A stretch of 64,000 nucleotides of DNA. It comes from an uncultured Coriobacteriaceae bacterium (lineage in GTDB: Bacteria > Actinomycetota > Coriobacteriia > Coriobacteriales > Eggerthellaceae). Below the pieces are notes generated by a model. It was not told the DNA's origin. It did no database searches and saw only the letters and a program-made list of their open reading frames with translations. Shown one piece after another: positions 17,740-26,945 of this stretch. The stretch lies in contig CACXMZ010000006.1 of NCBI GenBank assembly GCA_902768975.1, positions 124,001 to 188,000 of the forward strand. Reading direction: 5' to 3'. The position numbers and the translations under genes are program-made. Each line of letters opens with the position of its first letter. Position 1 is the first letter of the stretch.

Positions 17740-18858
17740 ATGGCTCAGTATGATTACTTGGTAGTTGGCGCAGGCATTAGCTCTGCCGTATTTGTGCACG
17801 AAGCCACTAAGGTGGGGAAGACCTGCCTGGTCATAGACCGCCGCGACCATATTGCGGGCAACATTTACACAGCTGAACAGGAAGGCATAAACGTCCATGT
17901 GTATGGTGCCCACATTTTCCATACGTCCATTAAGCGCGTGTGGGACTACGTAAACCAATTTGCGGAATTCAATAACTACATCAACAGTCCTGTGGCCGTG
18001 TATAAGGACGAGCTCTATAACCTGCCCTTTAATATGAATACCTTTGCTCAGATGTGGCATGACGTGCGTACGCCTGCGCAGGCAAAAGCGCGCATTGCGC
18101 AGCAGGTGGCAGAAGCAGGCATTGGCGAGCCCGCTAACCTGGAAGAGCAGGCCATTTCGCTGGTGGGTCGCGACATCTATGAAAAGCTGATTAAGGGTTA
18201 TACCGAAAAGCAGTGGGGCAGAGGCTGTACCGAATTGCCCGCAAGCATTATCAAGCGCCTGCCGTGCCGTTTTATTTACGACAACAATTATTTCAACGAC
18301 CGCTGGCAGGGTATTCCCATGGGAGGCTATACCGCCATGGTTGAGCGCATGTTTGGCAACGTAGAAATTCGCCTGGGCGTGGAATATAAGGACCTTATTG
18401 CCGAACAGCCTGACATTGCAGATAAGGTTATTTACTGCGGCCCCATCGACGAGTTCTATGACTTTAAGCTGGGCACGCTCGAATATCGTTCTTTGCGCTT
18501 TGAAACCGAAGTACTTGAAGAAGAAAACTTCCAAGGAAATGCCGTGGTGAATTATACCGAGCGGGAAGTGCCTTATACGCGCATCATAGAACACAAGCAT
18601 TTCGAATTTGGCCAGCAGCCTAAGACCATTATTACGCGCGAGTACCCAGCCGACTGGCAGCCGGGCGACGAACCCTATTACCCCATTAATGACGAACGCA
18701 ATTCTGCCCTCTATGCGCAATACGAAGACCTGGCTGCCCAGGAGGGAAGGGTTATCTTCGCTGGCCGTTTGGGTGGCTATAAGTATTACGACATGGACAA
18801 AGCCATCGATGCCGCATTAGACCTGGTAGAACGCGAACTGGGTATCGCAATAGGCTAG
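17740..18858 (+). CDS. glf: UDP-galactopyranose mutase
   Basis: This 372-residue flavoprotein interconverts UDP-galactopyranose and UDP-galactofuranose. The FAD-binding N-terminus reads DYLVVGAGISSAVFVHEA. RRDHIAGNIYT and HVYGAHIFHTS follow, all diagnostic for Glf, and the C-terminal FAGRLGGYKYYDMDKAI completes the pattern. Length is standard. Its presence means that the polymer or another glycan contains galactofuranose. The ATG abuts the stop of the phosphoglycosyl transferase, with GGGAGG upstream. Confidence 0.96.
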   Translation: MAQYDYLVVGAGISSAVFVHEATKVGKTCLVIDRRDHIAGNIYTAEQEGINVHVYGAHIFHTSIKRVWDYVNQFAEFNNYINSPVAVYKDELYNLPFNMNTFAQMWHDVRTPAQAKARIAQQVAEAGIGEPANLEEQAISLVGRDIYEKLIKGYTEKQWGRGCTELPASIIKRLPCRFIYDNNYFNDRWQGIPMGGYTAMVERMFGNVEIRLGVEYKDLIAEQPDIADKVIYCGPIDEFYDFKLGTLEYRSLRFETEVLEEENFQGNAVVNYTEREVPYTRIIEHKHFEFGQQPKTIITREYPADWQPGDEPYYPINDERNSALYAQYEDLAAQEGRVIFAGRLGGYKYYDMDKAIDAALDLVERELGIAIG

Positions 18859-18867
18859 GATACAGTT

Positions 18868-20907
18868 TTGTGGTTTGAGTTTTTTCTAACAGCTGCATTC
18901 GTTTTTCTTGTCCTGGTTGTACCTGGGTATTGTTTCTTACGGGCGTTAGATGTCGAGCGGGTTTGGTCGCTGTGTGGCGCCAGTCTTTTTAGTCCATTTT
19001 TTATTGCTTTAGCGGGCATTTTTTATTCATTAATTGGGGTCCGTAGCTCCTGGTATCTTGTATTACTTTTTTCTGGATTAATATGCCTCGTTGCCTTTGT
19101 TCTGCGTCTTATGTTTCGTGATACAAAAGGAGTGGGTTTTTCTTTTGAAACCCTGCATTTTTCTGGTAAAAAATGGATGCCCCTTCTTTATGTTATTGCT
19201 GGTTTCATTTTAGGAATATATGTTTTTGTCTGGTCGTTAGATACGCCGTTGTCTTTTAGTCAGAATTTTGACAACGGTTTTCACCTAAATGCAATACGGG
19301 CGTTTTTTGAATCCGGCGATTGGTCGATATTAAACTCAAGCAAATATCGCATAGGTATCGATAGAGAATTAAGTCCTTTTGGTTCTGTTGGCGGGTTTTA
19401 TCCGGCCGCTTTTCATTTAGTATGTGTTATGGCCATGGATGCGCTTGGGGTTGCCACAACTATGGCCGAAAACGCTGCGCTTTTTATTTTTTCTTCAATT
19501 ATGTTCCCGTTAAGTATGCTGTTGCTACTTGACACTTTATTTAATGGCGAGACACGCGCTCTATCTCTTGGATCGGTCGCTACGCTGTCATTTGCTGCTT
19601 TCCCATGGGGGCTTATTGTTTGGGGTCCTGTTTATCCAAATATGGCTGCATATGCGGTTTTTCCTGCGGCATTTTTACTAGGGATGAAAGCCGTTGATTC
19701 TATAGCTGAAAAACGCATAGACCTTGCGCTGTTTTCTATTTTTGTTATTGGCGTCTTTTCTCTTGTGGTTCTGCAGCCGAATGCGTTTTTCTTCGGATTC
19801 ATATGTTTAAGCATCTATATCTGCCATATTGTCTTTAATTACAACAAGGAAAATACAAGTCTCAGAATACGATTCATGCGCCTTTTCGCAATAGCTATTG
19901 TAGCTGTATTCCTATGGACTATGCTTTATATAGCTCCGCCATTCCAGGGAGTTTTGTCAGAAAATTGGGCATCAACCCTTTCGAAAAAAAGAGCGCTTTT
20001 AAATGTGTTTACAGTATCGCTTACTCAATACCCAGCCCAGTTGCCCTTAGCGGTTCTTATAGCCTTCGGCGTCTTTTCTGCCGCAACAAAAAAAGGAGCT
20101 CGGTGGCTCATTGCCATATATGCACTATTTTGCTTCATGTATTTTCTCGATATGTCAACAGAGGGTTTCCTGAAGAATTACTTAACTGGCTTTTGGTATA
20201 CGGACTACAATCGCATTGCTGCGTGTGTGGCCATTCTTGCTATCCCTCTTGTTGTTTTAGGGTTAGATTTCATTACGGAAAGCTTCTGTTCAGGTATTCA
20301 GCGGAAAGGGTCAACTCTGCTTGCCTTGCTTTTGGTAGTAGCTTCTTTTGTCTTTATCAATTATTTGCCGAATATATCTTTTGGTGCAGACAAAGTATTA
20401 ACAACTCCTTTTGGTACTACAAAAGAGTATCTAGAAGACCTTAATACTAAAGCCAAAAGAAATCAGTATGGACAGGATGAAATCGATTTTGTCGATAAAG
20501 TACTCAATACCATTCCTGAAGGTTCGCTCGTATTAAACGTACCAGATGACGGCTCTGTTTTTGCATATGGCATTAATGGCCTCCGTACTTATTATCGAGA
20601 TTATCGTACCTATGTGAACGCCGCACATACAAACAGGTCTCCTGAATCTGAGAGGAGCGTTTTGATTCGCGAACACATAGACGAGGTAGCAACAAATAGA
20701 GAAGTGCAGGACGCTTTACGGGAAAATGATTGCCACTATTTGCTGTTACTCGACAGAACTCACTCAATGTCAACTCAGGTTCACTTGTTCTCTTACAACG
20801 AAGAACTCTGGAGCCATTTCCAAATGATTGATGACGGTACACCTGGGTTTGAAATAGTCCTTCAGGAAGGCGATATGCGTCTTTACCGGATTGAGTATCC
20901 TGATTAA
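18868..20907 (+). CDS. Large polytopic membrane protein, DUF6541-like, paralogue of the protein at 8136
   Basis: The 679-residue protein has roughly 13-14 membrane segments followed by a soluble C-terminal domain of about 150 residues. The periplasmic-type segment NFDNGFHLNAIRAFFESGDW parallels the equivalent region of the 8136 protein. Both end in the same motif (TPGFEIVLQEGDMRLYRI here). The function is unknown; the fold resembles GT-C enzymes. TTG 18868 is the likely start because the TAGGA site and the hydrophobic N-terminus fit. Nine bases separate it from glf. It closes the rightward operon. Confidence 0.75.
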   Translation: MWFEFFLTAAFVFLVLVVPGYCFLRALDVERVWSLCGASLFSPFFIALAGIFYSLIGVRSSWYLVLLFSGLICLVAFVLRLMFRDTKGVGFSFETLHFSGKKWMPLLYVIAGFILGIYVFVWSLDTPLSFSQNFDNGFHLNAIRAFFESGDWSILNSSKYRIGIDRELSPFGSVGGFYPAAFHLVCVMAMDALGVATTMAENAALFIFSSIMFPLSMLLLLDTLFNGETRALSLGSVATLSFAAFPWGLIVWGPVYPNMAAYAVFPAAFLLGMKAVDSIAEKRIDLALFSIFVIGVFSLVVLQPNAFFFGFICLSIYICHIVFNYNKENTSLRIRFMRLFAIAIVAVFLWTMLYIAPPFQGVLSENWASTLSKKRALLNVFTVSLTQYPAQLPLAVLIAFGVFSAATKKGARWLIAIYALFCFMYFLDMSTEGFLKNYLTGFWYTDYNRIAACVAILAIPLVVLGLDFITESFCSGIQRKGSTLLALLLVVASFVFINYLPNISFGADKVLTTPFGTTKEYLEDLNTKAKRNQYGQDEIDFVDKVLNTIPEGSLVLNVPDDGSVFAYGINGLRTYYRDYRTYVNAAHTNRSPESERSVLIREHIDEVATNREVQDALRENDCHYLLLLDRTHSMSTQVHLFSYNEELWSHFQMIDDGTPGFEIVLQEGDMRLYRIEYPD

Positions 20908-20970
20908 ATAACACATTGTATTCAAAATGGATGTATTTGCTTATTCCTTTTACCTGGGAAAACGTGCTGG

Positions 20971-20976
20971 TATAAT
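20971..20976 (+). promoter_or_regulatory. Extended -10 promoter for the glucosaminidase gene
   Basis: TGGTATAAT is a perfect TATAAT with the TGn extension. It lies 69 bp before the ATG at 21040, with a weak TTTACC (20949-20954) at 16-bp spacing. Confidence 0.65.
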
Positions 20977-21039
20977 ACACCGATACCAAAAACAGTTGCT
21001 AATTTGCTTGATGCCGTAAGAAGAGTCGAAGGTTTAATC

Positions 21040-24027
21040 ATGAAACGTAGTTTAATTGTTGCAGTTTTTGTTTCACTTCAATGTCTCTGTGCTTTGCCTG
21101 CTTTTGCATGGGCAAGTGAGGCAAATCTCCAGGAAGATGTCCAGGAAATGGATGTCGCCGTTGTGGAACAACGGGAAATCGAGGCGTCCGAACAAAAAGA
21201 CACTTCGGATACTTCCCAGGACATAGATGAGATTTGCAACCAGGACACATCTGTTTCCGAGCGTGATGCAAGTACAGTTATTACAGATGAAGCTGTGCAG
21301 ACTACTGCTGAGTCCACGGATATAGGGCTAGATAATAACGATGTCGACCCATCCAGCACATCAGAGGAACAGTCTCTTGCTGAAAAGGCCGCGCTGCCAG
21401 TCCCTGAAGATATAAAAGCTTCAGAGGCCAAGGCTGTTCCAGAGGTATCAGCTGTATCCACGACTGTAACAAAGGGTGCAAAACCCGCCGTTGTGTCTGT
21501 GAAGGCCCCTGCAGCTACTACCCAGGAAAAAGCAGTAACTCAGGTACCAACAGCGTCAATAGCTGAAGGGCTCTACAATATCGTTTCCGCTTTGCGTTCA
21601 GACGCATATTTAGATATTGCTGGTGGGTCGGAGCAGAATGGTGCAAAAGCGCAGATTTATAGCGATAATGCAACACCAGCCCAACGCTGGCGTATTGAGT
21701 CGGTTGGCAATGGTTTTTACCGAATAGTTAATATTAATTCAGGAAAAGTGCTCGACGTGACTTTGGGAAAGGCGAAGAGTGGCACAAAGGTTCAACAGTT
21801 CGGTTGGAACGGTACGCCTGCCCAAAAGTGGAAGATAAATGCCATCTCTGGTGGGTTTTCTATTATTTCAGCCTTGTCCAATAGTCTAGTTCTAGACGTG
21901 GCAGGCGGGAGCAAAAAAGATGGAACTGGGGTACAGATATTTGCTGTAAATGGTACGGCCGCACAGACATGGAAGCTATATGCAATTAATGCCGTAATCC
22001 CAGATGACTATTATGTTTTAACTAACTCAGGTTCAGGAAAAGTGCTCGATATTGCCAATGGCTCTTATGACGACATGGGTAATGTGCAGCAGTATAGCAA
22101 GAACGCTACACTTGCTCAGACGTATAAGGCAAGCTATGACAAAAAGACCGGGTACTATACCTTTATTAACGTTGGATCGGGCAAGGCGCTTGACGTGGCA
22201 AAAGGCTCAACCGCGCGGGGTGCAAATGTACAGCAGTATGCTCCAAATGGAACGCTTGCTCAGCAGTGGGCTGTTTCCAAAGACAAAAAGGGTATGCTGA
22301 CCATACGCTCTGCGAATTGCGGAAAGGCATTAGACGTTAGCAATGGATCTCTTGCCAACACTGCAAACATTCAAATTTGGGACAGTAATAACACTCCTGC
22401 GCAAAAATGGACCGCGAATAAAGTTGGCAATTGGCTGCCTTCAGATACATATTATTTTTATAGTAGCAGGGCTCATGGAAATGCAATCGACGTGAAGGCT
22501 GGTAGTCAGTTAAACAATGCAAATATTCAAATCTATACAAGCAACGGTACTAATTCACAGCGTTTTTACTTGCGTTCGTTAGGCAACGGTTTTTATACCA
22601 TTCAAAATCCTTTTTCTGGTAAATACATCGATGCAACGTCTGCTAAGCCAGGGGCCAACGTTGTTCAGTCAACAAGTGCTGAACAATGGAAGCCCGTATT
22701 GCAGAGCAATGGCATTGTTTTCCAATTAAAAAGCAATCCCAGCCTCGTATTAGAGGCTGCTGGCGGATCCGCAGTGTCGGGCTCAAATGTGCAAGTGAAC
22801 ACAAGCAGGGGCACTCTTACACAAAAATGGTTGCTCAGTTCCACGAACCTGCTTGCCGACGATATCTATGAAATTATTAGCTCGAAAAACGAAGACTATG
22901 TGCTTGATGGCACAAATGGTACATCGGGAGGAAAGTTGCAAATAAGAAAGGCAACAGGTGTTGCTGTGCAGCTTTTCGAAATACGTCATTTGGGCAATGA
23001 AAAATATCGCATGTTAAATTTGGCTACAGGCAGAGTACTGCAGGCAAATTACAGCCCTAACGCTAGTGGTAGTGGCACGATAACCCAGGTTTCTCCGTCA
23101 AGCGCAGCTTCTCAGCAGTGGCATCCTGTTTTAAATACAGATGGAACTCTTACTTTCTATTCTACGGTGAATGGTGGTAAGTCAACAATGGATCTTTCAT
23201 CGGGCAAAGTTGCAGAGAATAATCCTGTGGGTGTTTATAAATCCAATTGTACAGAAGCTCAAAAATGGAAGCTCAGTACAGGAGCTAAGCGCAATTACGA
23301 CGTTTTAACTATTACGCTTGCACAAATCGTTAAGTGGAACTGGGACGGAAATCCTTACAACAGACAAAGGCTCTCTTCTATCGATGAGCTGCGTAAATAT
23401 ATGGATCCTGCAAATGGGTCACTGTATCAGTTTGCAGACTTGCGCAAGGCTTCAGCAACAACGGCTGCACAGTTGAATTCCTTTATTCTTTCTACGTCAA
23501 GCGGGCAAAGCGGGCAGCTAAAGAGCCTTGGTGCTGCCTTTGTTTCTGCGGCAAAAACCTATGGATTAAACCAGGACTATTTACTTGCTCATGCAATCTT
23601 GGAAAGTGGTTGGGGTACTTCGACCCTTGCAAATGGGTATAAGTATTCTGGTGGCAAGATTGATGGTAAATACTATAGTGCGGGAACATATTATAACTTC
23701 TATGGCATTGGGGCATACGACAGTAGTCCGCTTTCTGGCGGACGAAAGCTAGCCATTATTAATGGTTGGAATACCAAAGAAAAGGCAGTAACTGGTGCGG
23801 CTAAGTGGATTGCCAATAACTACGTATATTCTAGTGGATATCCGCAATATACGCTTTATGGCATGAAATGGGACTATAAGCAATCAGACGCATCAAAGGC
23901 ATATGCTTGGCATCAATATGCAACAGATGTAGCTTGGGCGCAAAGCATTGGTACCATTATGGCTAATATTTATGCGAAAACTGGCACGGGGAGTAGCGTT
24001 AGCTTTATTATTCCCAAGTATAAATAG
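21040..24027 (+). CDS. Secreted glucosaminidase with twelve ricin-type repeats
   Basis: This 995-residue protein begins with a signal peptide (MKRSLIVAVFVSLQCLCALP, AFAWA cleavage region). An acidic Ser/Thr/Glu-rich stalk runs to about residue 175. Then come twelve QxW-like repeats (AQRW, AQKW, AQTW and so on), grouped in four triplets divided by short linkers. That predicts four beta-trefoil domains. The C-terminal ~190 residues form a glucosaminidase domain with the probable catalytic Glu855 in AHAILESGWGTS. It should cut N-acetylglucosaminyl bonds in peptidoglycan while the trefoils hold it to wall glycans. ATG 21040 follows GAAGG; a TTG twelve codons earlier would spoil the signal peptide. 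It is monocistronic, between a strong promoter and a terminator. Confidence 0.93.
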   Translation: MKRSLIVAVFVSLQCLCALPAFAWASEANLQEDVQEMDVAVVEQREIEASEQKDTSDTSQDIDEICNQDTSVSERDASTVITDEAVQTTAESTDIGLDNNDVDPSSTSEEQSLAEKAALPVPEDIKASEAKAVPEVSAVSTTVTKGAKPAVVSVKAPAATTQEKAVTQVPTASIAEGLYNIVSALRSDAYLDIAGGSEQNGAKAQIYSDNATPAQRWRIESVGNGFYRIVNINSGKVLDVTLGKAKSGTKVQQFGWNGTPAQKWKINAISGGFSIISALSNSLVLDVAGGSKKDGTGVQIFAVNGTAAQTWKLYAINAVIPDDYYVLTNSGSGKVLDIANGSYDDMGNVQQYSKNATLAQTYKASYDKKTGYYTFINVGSGKALDVAKGSTARGANVQQYAPNGTLAQQWAVSKDKKGMLTIRSANCGKALDVSNGSLANTANIQIWDSNNTPAQKWTANKVGNWLPSDTYYFYSSRAHGNAIDVKAGSQLNNANIQIYTSNGTNSQRFYLRSLGNGFYTIQNPFSGKYIDATSAKPGANVVQSTSAEQWKPVLQSNGIVFQLKSNPSLVLEAAGGSAVSGSNVQVNTSRGTLTQKWLLSSTNLLADDIYEIISSKNEDYVLDGTNGTSGGKLQIRKATGVAVQLFEIRHLGNEKYRMLNLATGRVLQANYSPNASGSGTITQVSPSSAASQQWHPVLNTDGTLTFYSTVNGGKSTMDLSSGKVAENNPVGVYKSNCTEAQKWKLSTGAKRNYDVLTITLAQIVKWNWDGNPYNRQRLSSIDELRKYMDPANGSLYQFADLRKASATTAAQLNSFILSTSSGQSGQLKSLGAAFVSAAKTYGLNQDYLLAHAILESGWGTSTLANGYKYSGGKIDGKYYSAGTYYNFYGIGAYDSSPLSGGRKLAIINGWNTKEKAVTGAAKWIANNYVYSSGYPQYTLYGMKWDYKQSDASKAYAWHQYATDVAWAQSIGTIMANIYAKTGTGSSVSFIIPKYK

Positions 24028-24044
24028 CCTTTTTATCAGGTAAA

Positions 24045-24072
24045 ACCCCCTTGCAGGGGGGAGCGTCTTTTT
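24045..24072 (+). terminator. Rho-independent terminator after the glucosaminidase gene
   Basis: The stem CCCCC-ttgca-GGGGG (24046-24060) is followed by TCTTTTT ending at 24072, 18 bases after the stop codon. Confidence 0.8.
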
Positions 24073-24131
24073 GTTATGCTGGGCATATAGAAACATAACT
24101 GAATGCACGGCTACATTAAGGACGAAAATTG

Positions 24132-26879
24132 ATGCGTTTACTCCGCCTATTCTTTGTTTTGGGGATTGTTGCTGCAGTATCTGCAGCGGCTCCAGCTGCT
24201 TTTGCTGACGAGCTTAACGACGAACCATTAGCTAACGCAGCTAATGCTGACGTAGCCGATGAAGCGGGCAACGATATTCCTGATGACGAAACTGTTGGCG
24301 ATGTTGGCGACACAGTTCCGCTTGGCCTTTCTGGCGACCCAGAAACCGACGACTTATCCGAATTGCCCGATTCTGAAGGTATTGACGAGGAGTCTTCTGC
24401 TTCAGGTCAGGAAACAGAACTGTCCAGTACCGAAGGTGCTGGTCATGCAACTACCGAGCAATTTAATGCTGGAGATAATGCTAAAGAAAATGCTGAAGAA
24501 ACCCAGCCTGAAGTTGAACCTCAGGCTGTTGCTCAAGTAAAAGAGCCCGAGTCTCAGGTTGCACAAGCAGCTGCTATGGCTAAAACACCTGTGGTACAAA
24601 GCGCTAAGGCGAACACTAAGGTTTCTGAAACCTCCAAAACAACTGGCGCAACTACTAGTACGGCGGAAAAGACTACCGTTGCAGCTACGACAAAGGCACG
24701 AAAGTATTCGACTCCTTTTGAAGCTGGTGTGTACTACATTCAATCAAGCCTAGCTGGGATGTTCATGCTTGATGTTAGCAAGGGTAGTAAAAAAGATTGT
24801 GCGAATGTCCAAATCTACGATTCGAATAAAACAGATGCTCAGCGCTGGTATTTAAGCTATGACAAGGATGGTCTTTACTCCATTAAGTGTATGGCGTCGG
24901 GAAAGTATCTTGACCTTGCCAAGGGCAGTGTCAAGAATGGGCAGAACATCTGGCAGTTTAAAGGGAACAACACAGCTGCACAAAGTTGGATTATTTCCTC
25001 TAATGGAAATGGTTTTACCTTATCCAGTGTATTGAATAAGAATTTTGTTGTTGACGTTTCGGGCGGGAAAGCAAAGAACGGCAGGAATGTTCAGCTATAT
25101 AAGGCGAATAATACAGCCGCACAGCGTTGGTGGATTATTCCAGAAAACGCCAATCCCGTCTCTGAAAAAGTAATCGAAGAAGGCGTCTATGAAATTCTTT
25201 TTTCTCTAAATGAATCTTACGCACTTGATCTTCAGAATGGTGATTACGGGAACGGAACTAATATTCAATTATATAAGCGTAATAACACCGTGGCGCAACG
25301 TTGGGCTTTTACTTGGGAGGCCGATGGCTACTACAGCGTTAAAAACGTCAGTACAGCTAAGGCCCTAGACGTTGCGATTGGCAATCCTGCATCGAGGACT
25401 AATATCTGGTCGCATGAAAGCAACGACACCGATGCGCAGCGTTGGGCTGTTCAAAAAGTTGGCAAGTCGTTTACGCTCATTAATAAACAGACAGGTTTGG
25501 CGCTCGATATTGCTGGTGGCAAAGCTGCTAATGCTACTAATGCCCAGATGTTTATTTCGACGAAAGGCGCTTCGCAACGCCTGACCCTTTTGGCTACCGA
25601 TGTGCTACCAAATGGCATTTTTAATATTTACAGCATGATTAGTCCTACCTCGCAGGTGCTCGATATTCCTTCATCGTCTACAAAGGCGGGAGAGGTGCCA
25701 CAAGCATGGAAGCGGGGTAATGGAGCAATGCATCAAAAATTTATTTTTACTAAGACGGGCTCCAATACCTATACAATCAAGGCACTTAACAGCTCTAAAG
25801 TGCTCGAAGCTAATTCTTCGGGTAAGGTTACGCAGCAGGAAGTAAAGACGGGCGAAAAATCCCAGCAATGGGTGCTGAAGTTCGAGAAGACGGGCGTAGT
25901 GTTGCGAAACGCTCAAACAGGCCAACCGCTCTCTATGGCAGGAAATACCGCCAAGAATGGTGCAAAGGTTCAGGCTAAGAAAGCGTCAGCTATATCACAA
26001 TCCTTCCGCATGACACAGGTAGAGCTGATTGAAAATGGGTGTTACATTATTCGGAATGTCAACGGTCGTGTATTAGATATTAGCGACGGCAGCTACTTGA
26101 ATAGTGCCAATATTCAGGCTTACGACAAGAATGGTACGGGTGCCCAGGCTTTCTATATCGAAGAAGTGGGCGGTGGGTACTACAAGATTATTAATGCTAA
26201 AACTTTTAAGGCACTTGATGTTTCAGGCGGCAGCACGGCGGATAATGCCAATATTCAGCAATTTACCTATAACGGTACGCCAGCTCAGCTCTGGAAGCCA
26301 GAATTGGACGATACGGGGCACATCATATTTGTAAACAAAGGCTCTGGCAAAGTGCTTGACGTTGCTGGTGGTGGCACAAAAAACAGTGCCAATGTGCGAC
26401 AGGTTGGGAAAAATGGTTCTGCTTCGCAGCAGTGGTCGCTTACGGCAACATCGTATTCCCTTTCAGGTAATAGCACGCTCGATAAGAAGATTGCAAATAT
26501 CCTTAGTGGCATAACGGCGAAAGATAAGCTTAAAGCTGCATATAATCATGTAGTAGGGTATTCATACCGTTCTAGTAGTTTTGCCGGCGGTGGAAATTGG
26601 ACGGTGGGTTTTGCGCTCGATATGATTAATAGGCGGAGTGGCAACTGTTATCGTTATGCTGCGCTATTCCAGTGGCTCGCAAAGGGCTTGGGCTACAATG
26701 CTAAGGCGGTTAAAGGCTATGTTCCTTCTGCTTCTGGCGGATCTGCTCCGCATGGTTGGGTGGAAATTAGATCGGGCGGCAAAACCTATATCTGCGACCC
26801 CGACTTACAATATGAAATCCCGAGCCATAATTGGTATTGGCGGACATACGCAAATGCGCCGGTAGCTTATTCGTGGTAG
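24132..26879 (+). CDS. Secreted transglutaminase-like protein with twelve ricin-type repeats
   Basis: The 915-residue protein has a signal peptide (MRLLRLFFVLGIVAAVSAAA, cut after FA near residue 25), an acidic stalk to about residue 190, then twelve QxW-type repeats in four triplets, and a transglutaminase-like head. The catalytic triad is visible: Cys839 in SGNCYRYA, His874 in APHGWVEI and Asp889 in YICDPDLQ. It may cross-link or cleave wall peptides or proteins; the sequence does not say which. ATG 24132 is preferred over the adjacent TTG. It shares its whole binding half with the 21040 and 30361 proteins and differs in the catalytic end. Confidence 0.9.
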   Translation: MRLLRLFFVLGIVAAVSAAAPAAFADELNDEPLANAANADVADEAGNDIPDDETVGDVGDTVPLGLSGDPETDDLSELPDSEGIDEESSASGQETELSSTEGAGHATTEQFNAGDNAKENAEETQPEVEPQAVAQVKEPESQVAQAAAMAKTPVVQSAKANTKVSETSKTTGATTSTAEKTTVAATTKARKYSTPFEAGVYYIQSSLAGMFMLDVSKGSKKDCANVQIYDSNKTDAQRWYLSYDKDGLYSIKCMASGKYLDLAKGSVKNGQNIWQFKGNNTAAQSWIISSNGNGFTLSSVLNKNFVVDVSGGKAKNGRNVQLYKANNTAAQRWWIIPENANPVSEKVIEEGVYEILFSLNESYALDLQNGDYGNGTNIQLYKRNNTVAQRWAFTWEADGYYSVKNVSTAKALDVAIGNPASRTNIWSHESNDTDAQRWAVQKVGKSFTLINKQTGLALDIAGGKAANATNAQMFISTKGASQRLTLLATDVLPNGIFNIYSMISPTSQVLDIPSSSTKAGEVPQAWKRGNGAMHQKFIFTKTGSNTYTIKALNSSKVLEANSSGKVTQQEVKTGEKSQQWVLKFEKTGVVLRNAQTGQPLSMAGNTAKNGAKVQAKKASAISQSFRMTQVELIENGCYIIRNVNGRVLDISDGSYLNSANIQAYDKNGTGAQAFYIEEVGGGYYKIINAKTFKALDVSGGSTADNANIQQFTYNGTPAQLWKPELDDTGHIIFVNKGSGKVLDVAGGGTKNSANVRQVGKNGSASQQWSLTATSYSLSGNSTLDKKIANILSGITAKDKLKAAYNHVVGYSYRSSSFAGGGNWTVGFALDMINRRSGNCYRYAALFQWLAKGLGYNAKAVKGYVPSASGGSAPHGWVEIRSGGKTYICDPDLQYEIPSHNWYWRTYANAPVAYSW

Positions 26880-26913
26880 TGATGGACTTCTTTTTCGTGA
26901 CAAAATGTTCATG

Positions 26914-26937
26914 GTGCCCCTTCGAACGGAGGGGCAC
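26914..26937 (+). terminator. Hairpin between the transglutaminase-like gene and the MBOAT gene
   Basis: An 8-bp perfect stem, GTGCCCCT / AGGGGCAC, closes an 8-base loop. No real T-run follows, so it may be a weak terminator. The GGAGGGG that would serve as ribosome site for ATG 26946 lies inside the 3' arm. Confidence 0.55.
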
Positions 26938-26945
26938 TTAGTATT

